DNA from: Pseudonocardia autotrophica
GTDB taxonomy: Bacteria > Actinomycetota > Actinomycetes > Mycobacteriales > Pseudonocardiaceae
Reading direction: 5' to 3'
Assembly (NCBI RefSeq): GCF_003945385.1
Contig: NZ_AP018920.1
Coordinates: 5,084,001-5,148,000, forward strand
DNA: 64,000 nucleotides
Shown here: positions 62,081 to 64,000 of the stretch, in pieces
Position numbering within the stretch: position 1 is the stretch's first letter
Layout: each line of letters starts with the position of its first letter
Translations under genes and position numbers: made by a program
Notes under the pieces: model-generated
Seen by the model: only the letters and a program-made list of their open reading frames with translations
What the model was told of the DNA's origin: nothing
Databases searched by the model: none

Positions 62081-62983
62081 ATGGCCGACCGCCATGTGAA
62101 GCCGGTCGACGACGGCTGGACCGTCGTGAAGGAGAACGCCCAGCGCCCGAGTGCCAAGGCCGGCACCCAGGCCGAGGCGATCACCCGGGCGGTGGAGATC
62201 ATCGCCAACGACGGCGGCGGCAACCTCGTCGTGTACGGCACCGACGGAGCCGTCCGCGAGCGGCGCTCGGTCGACTCCGGCGCCGAGGAGACCGGCGGCA
62301 CCGCCGCGAAGGCGGCGGCCGGAGCCACCGCCACCGCCGCGGCCGACACCGCGTCGAAGGCCGCCTCGGCCACCGCACGCACCGCGGACGAGGTCGCCTC
62401 GGACACCCGCACGACCGGGAAGAAGGTCGCCGGGGAGACCCGCAACGCCGCCGCGGAGGCCGCAGGCACCGCGAAGGCGGGCGCCGAGAAGGCGGGCGTG
62501 GAGGGCCGCAAGGTCTCCGAGAACGGCAAGGCGCCCGGCAACGCGGGCAAGGCGGCCGCCGACGCCGCCCGGACCACCGGCAAGCAGCTGGCGGACAACG
62601 CCTCGCGCACCGGCCGCCAGGTCGCCGGTGAGGTCGGTGCCTCCGCCGGGCGCTCCGCGGCGGCCGTGCAGGCCGCGGCCGGGCGCGGTGCCGACACCGC
62701 GGTGCGCACCGCGGACCGGGCCGCCCGGGTCGGTGAGACGGTCTCCGACGACATCGACGACACCGGTGCGAAGCTGGCCCGTCGGCTCTACGAGCGCGGT
62801 GAGCGGGCGGCGACCCAGCTCGACGAGTTCGCCGCGCGCGTCTACAAGCCACTCAACCCGATCCGGTTCGGCAGCCGGGTCGCCGCCGGAGCGGTCGCGA
62901 CCGCCTTCGGCGTCTCCGGCGCCGTGGTGTCGCGGGCCGGGACGCTGTTCCAGCGCGGCACCCGCCGGGCCACCGGCCGCTGA
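62081..62983 (+). CDS. DUF2188 domain protein with Ala-rich LEA-like tail
   Basis: A 300-aa protein. The N-terminal 65 residues are DUF2188 (HVKPVDDGWTVVKENAQRPSAKAGTQAEAITRA...GGNLVVYGTDGAVRERRS). Residues 70-250 are Ala/Lys/Glu/Thr repeats, helix-forming like LEA or apolipoprotein-type stress proteins. The last 50 residues have a hydrophobic stretch (AAGAVATAFGVSGAVVS), perhaps a membrane contact. AGGAGG precedes ATG 62081. The combination suggests a desiccation or envelope stress role, which is inference. Confidence 0.75.
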   Translation: MADRHVKPVDDGWTVVKENAQRPSAKAGTQAEAITRAVEIIANDGGGNLVVYGTDGAVRERRSVDSGAEETGGTAAKAAAGATATAAADTASKAASATARTADEVASDTRTTGKKVAGETRNAAAEAAGTAKAGAEKAGVEGRKVSENGKAPGNAGKAAADAARTTGKQLADNASRTGRQVAGEVGASAGRSAAAVQAAAGRGADTAVRTADRAARVGETVSDDIDDTGAKLARRLYERGERAATQLDEFAARVYKPLNPIRFGSRVAAGAVATAFGVSGAVVSRAGTLFQRGTRRATGR

Positions 62984-63000
62984 CCGCACCCGTCGTACCC

Positions 63001-63026
63001 GGGGGCCCCGCCACGGCGGGGCCCCC
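63001..63026. terminator. bidirectional hairpin terminator
   Basis: 12-base complementary arms (63001-63012 with 63015-63026) between the convergent DUF2188 and NYN genes. Confidence 0.75.
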
Positions 63027-63035
63027 GTTGGTCGG

Positions 63036-64000
63036 TCAGGGCCGCGGGCTCAGCACGTAGTCGCCGGTCTCGTCCTGCCAGGCCATCCCGACCAGCTCCC
63101 TGGCCCGGGCCGCCTTCGCGAACGACAGGAAGCTGCCGAAGCCGTAGCGCTTCTCGGTGAACTCCGGGACCCGCTTGCGCAGCTGGTCCTTCAGCCCGGA
63201 CAGTTGCGGTGGGCCGCCGGCCGCGGTCAGTTCGCGCACGACGTCGACGAGCAGGCTGAACGCGTCCTGGTCGGCGTCCGGGTCGTCCGGGACGCCGACC
63301 TCGGGGTCGCCCTGCGCGGAACCGGCGGTGAGGGCGACGGCGCCCTGGCCCTCCAGGTGCCGCAGCAGCTCCCCGAACCCGCGGAAGCCGTGATCGGCCT
63401 CGTCGAACGTGGGGTCCTTGCGCAGCACCGCGCGCTTGAGCCGGGACGCGAGCACCGGGCCGTCGGCCTGCCGGGACAACCCGGCCAGTGTGCTCACCAC
63501 GAGCCCGGCCACGTCGCGCTCCTCGGCGCCGGTGGTCGCGGTCTCCTCCGCGTCGGGCCCGCCGGGCGCCGCCCGGAACATCACGTCGAACGGGGCGGGC
63601 TCCGGCTCCACCGGGGCGGCGGCCGGGACCGGAACCGGCGGCGCCGTGCTCGTCGCGGGTGGCCGGGTACCGCGGCGGCGGCGCGGCGGGGCGGGCTCAC
63701 GGGTCGGTTCGAGACCCGGCAGCCGGTCGTAGAACAGGAACTCGTCGCACGCCGGGGGAAGCAGTGCCGAGGTGGACGACTGCACGCCGATCCCGATCAC
63801 CCGCTTGTCCAGCTCGCGCAGCTTGTGCATCAGCGGGGTGAAGTCGGAGTCGCCGGTGGCGATCGCGAAGGTCGTCACGAACTCCCGCTCGTAGGCGAGC
63901 TCGATGGCGTCGACCGCGAGCTTGATGTCGGCGGCGTTCTTGCGGGAACCACCGATCCGCTGCGGGATCTCGATCAGCTCGACCTGGGCGCGGGCCATCA
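63036..64000 (-). CDS. NYN-domain protein with OST-HTH/LOTUS domains, 5' end cut by the window
   Basis: At least 320 aa; the N-terminus lies beyond the window because the visible sequence begins inside the NYN fold (VELIEIPQRIGGSRKNAADIKLAVDAIELA). The PIN-like acidic residues continue in FAIATGDSDFTPLMHKL. A Pro/Ala-rich linker follows. Two OST-HTH-type modules come next, ending at about residues 225 and 320 (FRGFGELLRHLEGQGAV and YGFGSFLSFAKAAR). NYN proteins are putative RNases and LOTUS domains bind RNA, so an RNA-processing role is likely. Confidence 0.82.
   Translation of the reverse strand, partial: MARAQVELIEIPQRIGGSRKNAADIKLAVDAIELAYEREFVTTFAIATGDSDFTPLMHKLRELDKRVIGIGVQSSTSALLPPACDEFLFYDRLPGLEPTREPAPPRRRRGTRPPATSTAPPVPVPAAAPVEPEPAPFDVMFRAAPGGPDAEETATTGAEERDVAGLVVSTLAGLSRQADGPVLASRLKRAVLRKDPTFDEADHGFRGFGELLRHLEGQGAVALTAGSAQGDPEVGVPDDPDADQDAFSLLVDVVRELTAAGGPPQLSGLKDQLRKRVPEFTEKRYGFGSFLSFAKAARARELVGMAWQDETGDYVLSPRP

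Overview
The window is very GC-rich, uses GTG and TTG starts often, has many 4-base stop/start overlaps, and carries a housekeeping order typical of Actinobacteria (proB-obg-rpmA-rplU-rne; ndk/DUF4233/folC/valS; clpX-clpP2-clpP1-tig; gltB-gltD). It fits a Pseudonocardia-like member of the Pseudonocardiaceae; the genus is an inference.

Left part (1-15.3 kb): an accessory catabolic island. Three divergent intergenic regions and one same-strand gap divide it into short, tightly coupled operons. It encodes a LigM/DesA-type tetrahydrofolate-dependent aromatic O-demethylase, a methylene-THF reductase and a formyl-THF deformylase that would recycle the C1 unit, a two-subunit LigAB-type extradiol dioxygenase, a GalB-like (PIG-L fold) hydratase, a LigK/GalC-like aldolase, an alpha/beta hydrolase and a muconolactone-isomerase-like protein. 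Alongside are a CoA ligase, an SDR dehydrogenase, a MaoC hydratase, an orphan NarL-type response regulator, and an operon with a UGSC-family protein, its partner and a lone ABC ATPase. The likely role is catabolism of methoxylated, lignin-derived aromatics (vanillate, syringate, 3-O-methylgallate) by 4,5-type ring cleavage. An invariant 15-bp element, CTACGTCATCCGTCG, occurs five times, in all four regulatory gaps of this island. It sits at two fixed distances from TAnCGT-type -10 boxes depending on its orientation. This candidate regulon is the most interesting signal in the window.

Middle (15.3-42 kb): proB, obg, ribosomal proteins L27/L21, a 1158-aa RNase E/G and two radical-SAM-associated genes; an OsmC gene preceded by a cysteine-type leader peptide; a desaturase/ferredoxin-reductase pair facing a MerR regulator across an operator; dapA; ndk, DUF4233, folC and valS; a secreted acetamidase-like lipoprotein; and a C39-like protein coupled to a 51-aa ORF.

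Right (42-64 kb): a PPOX-type F420 enzyme, PhoD phosphatase, an OFA-type MFS transporter with its small subunit, the Clp protease operon with a ClgR-type box, trigger factor, a sigma-factor/Asp23/CsbD envelope-stress module, an FhuF-like protein, glutamate synthase, DoxX, a DUF2188 Ala-rich protein, and a NYN-domain protein cut by the window end. I saw no rRNA, tRNA, CRISPR array, insertion sequence or prophage.
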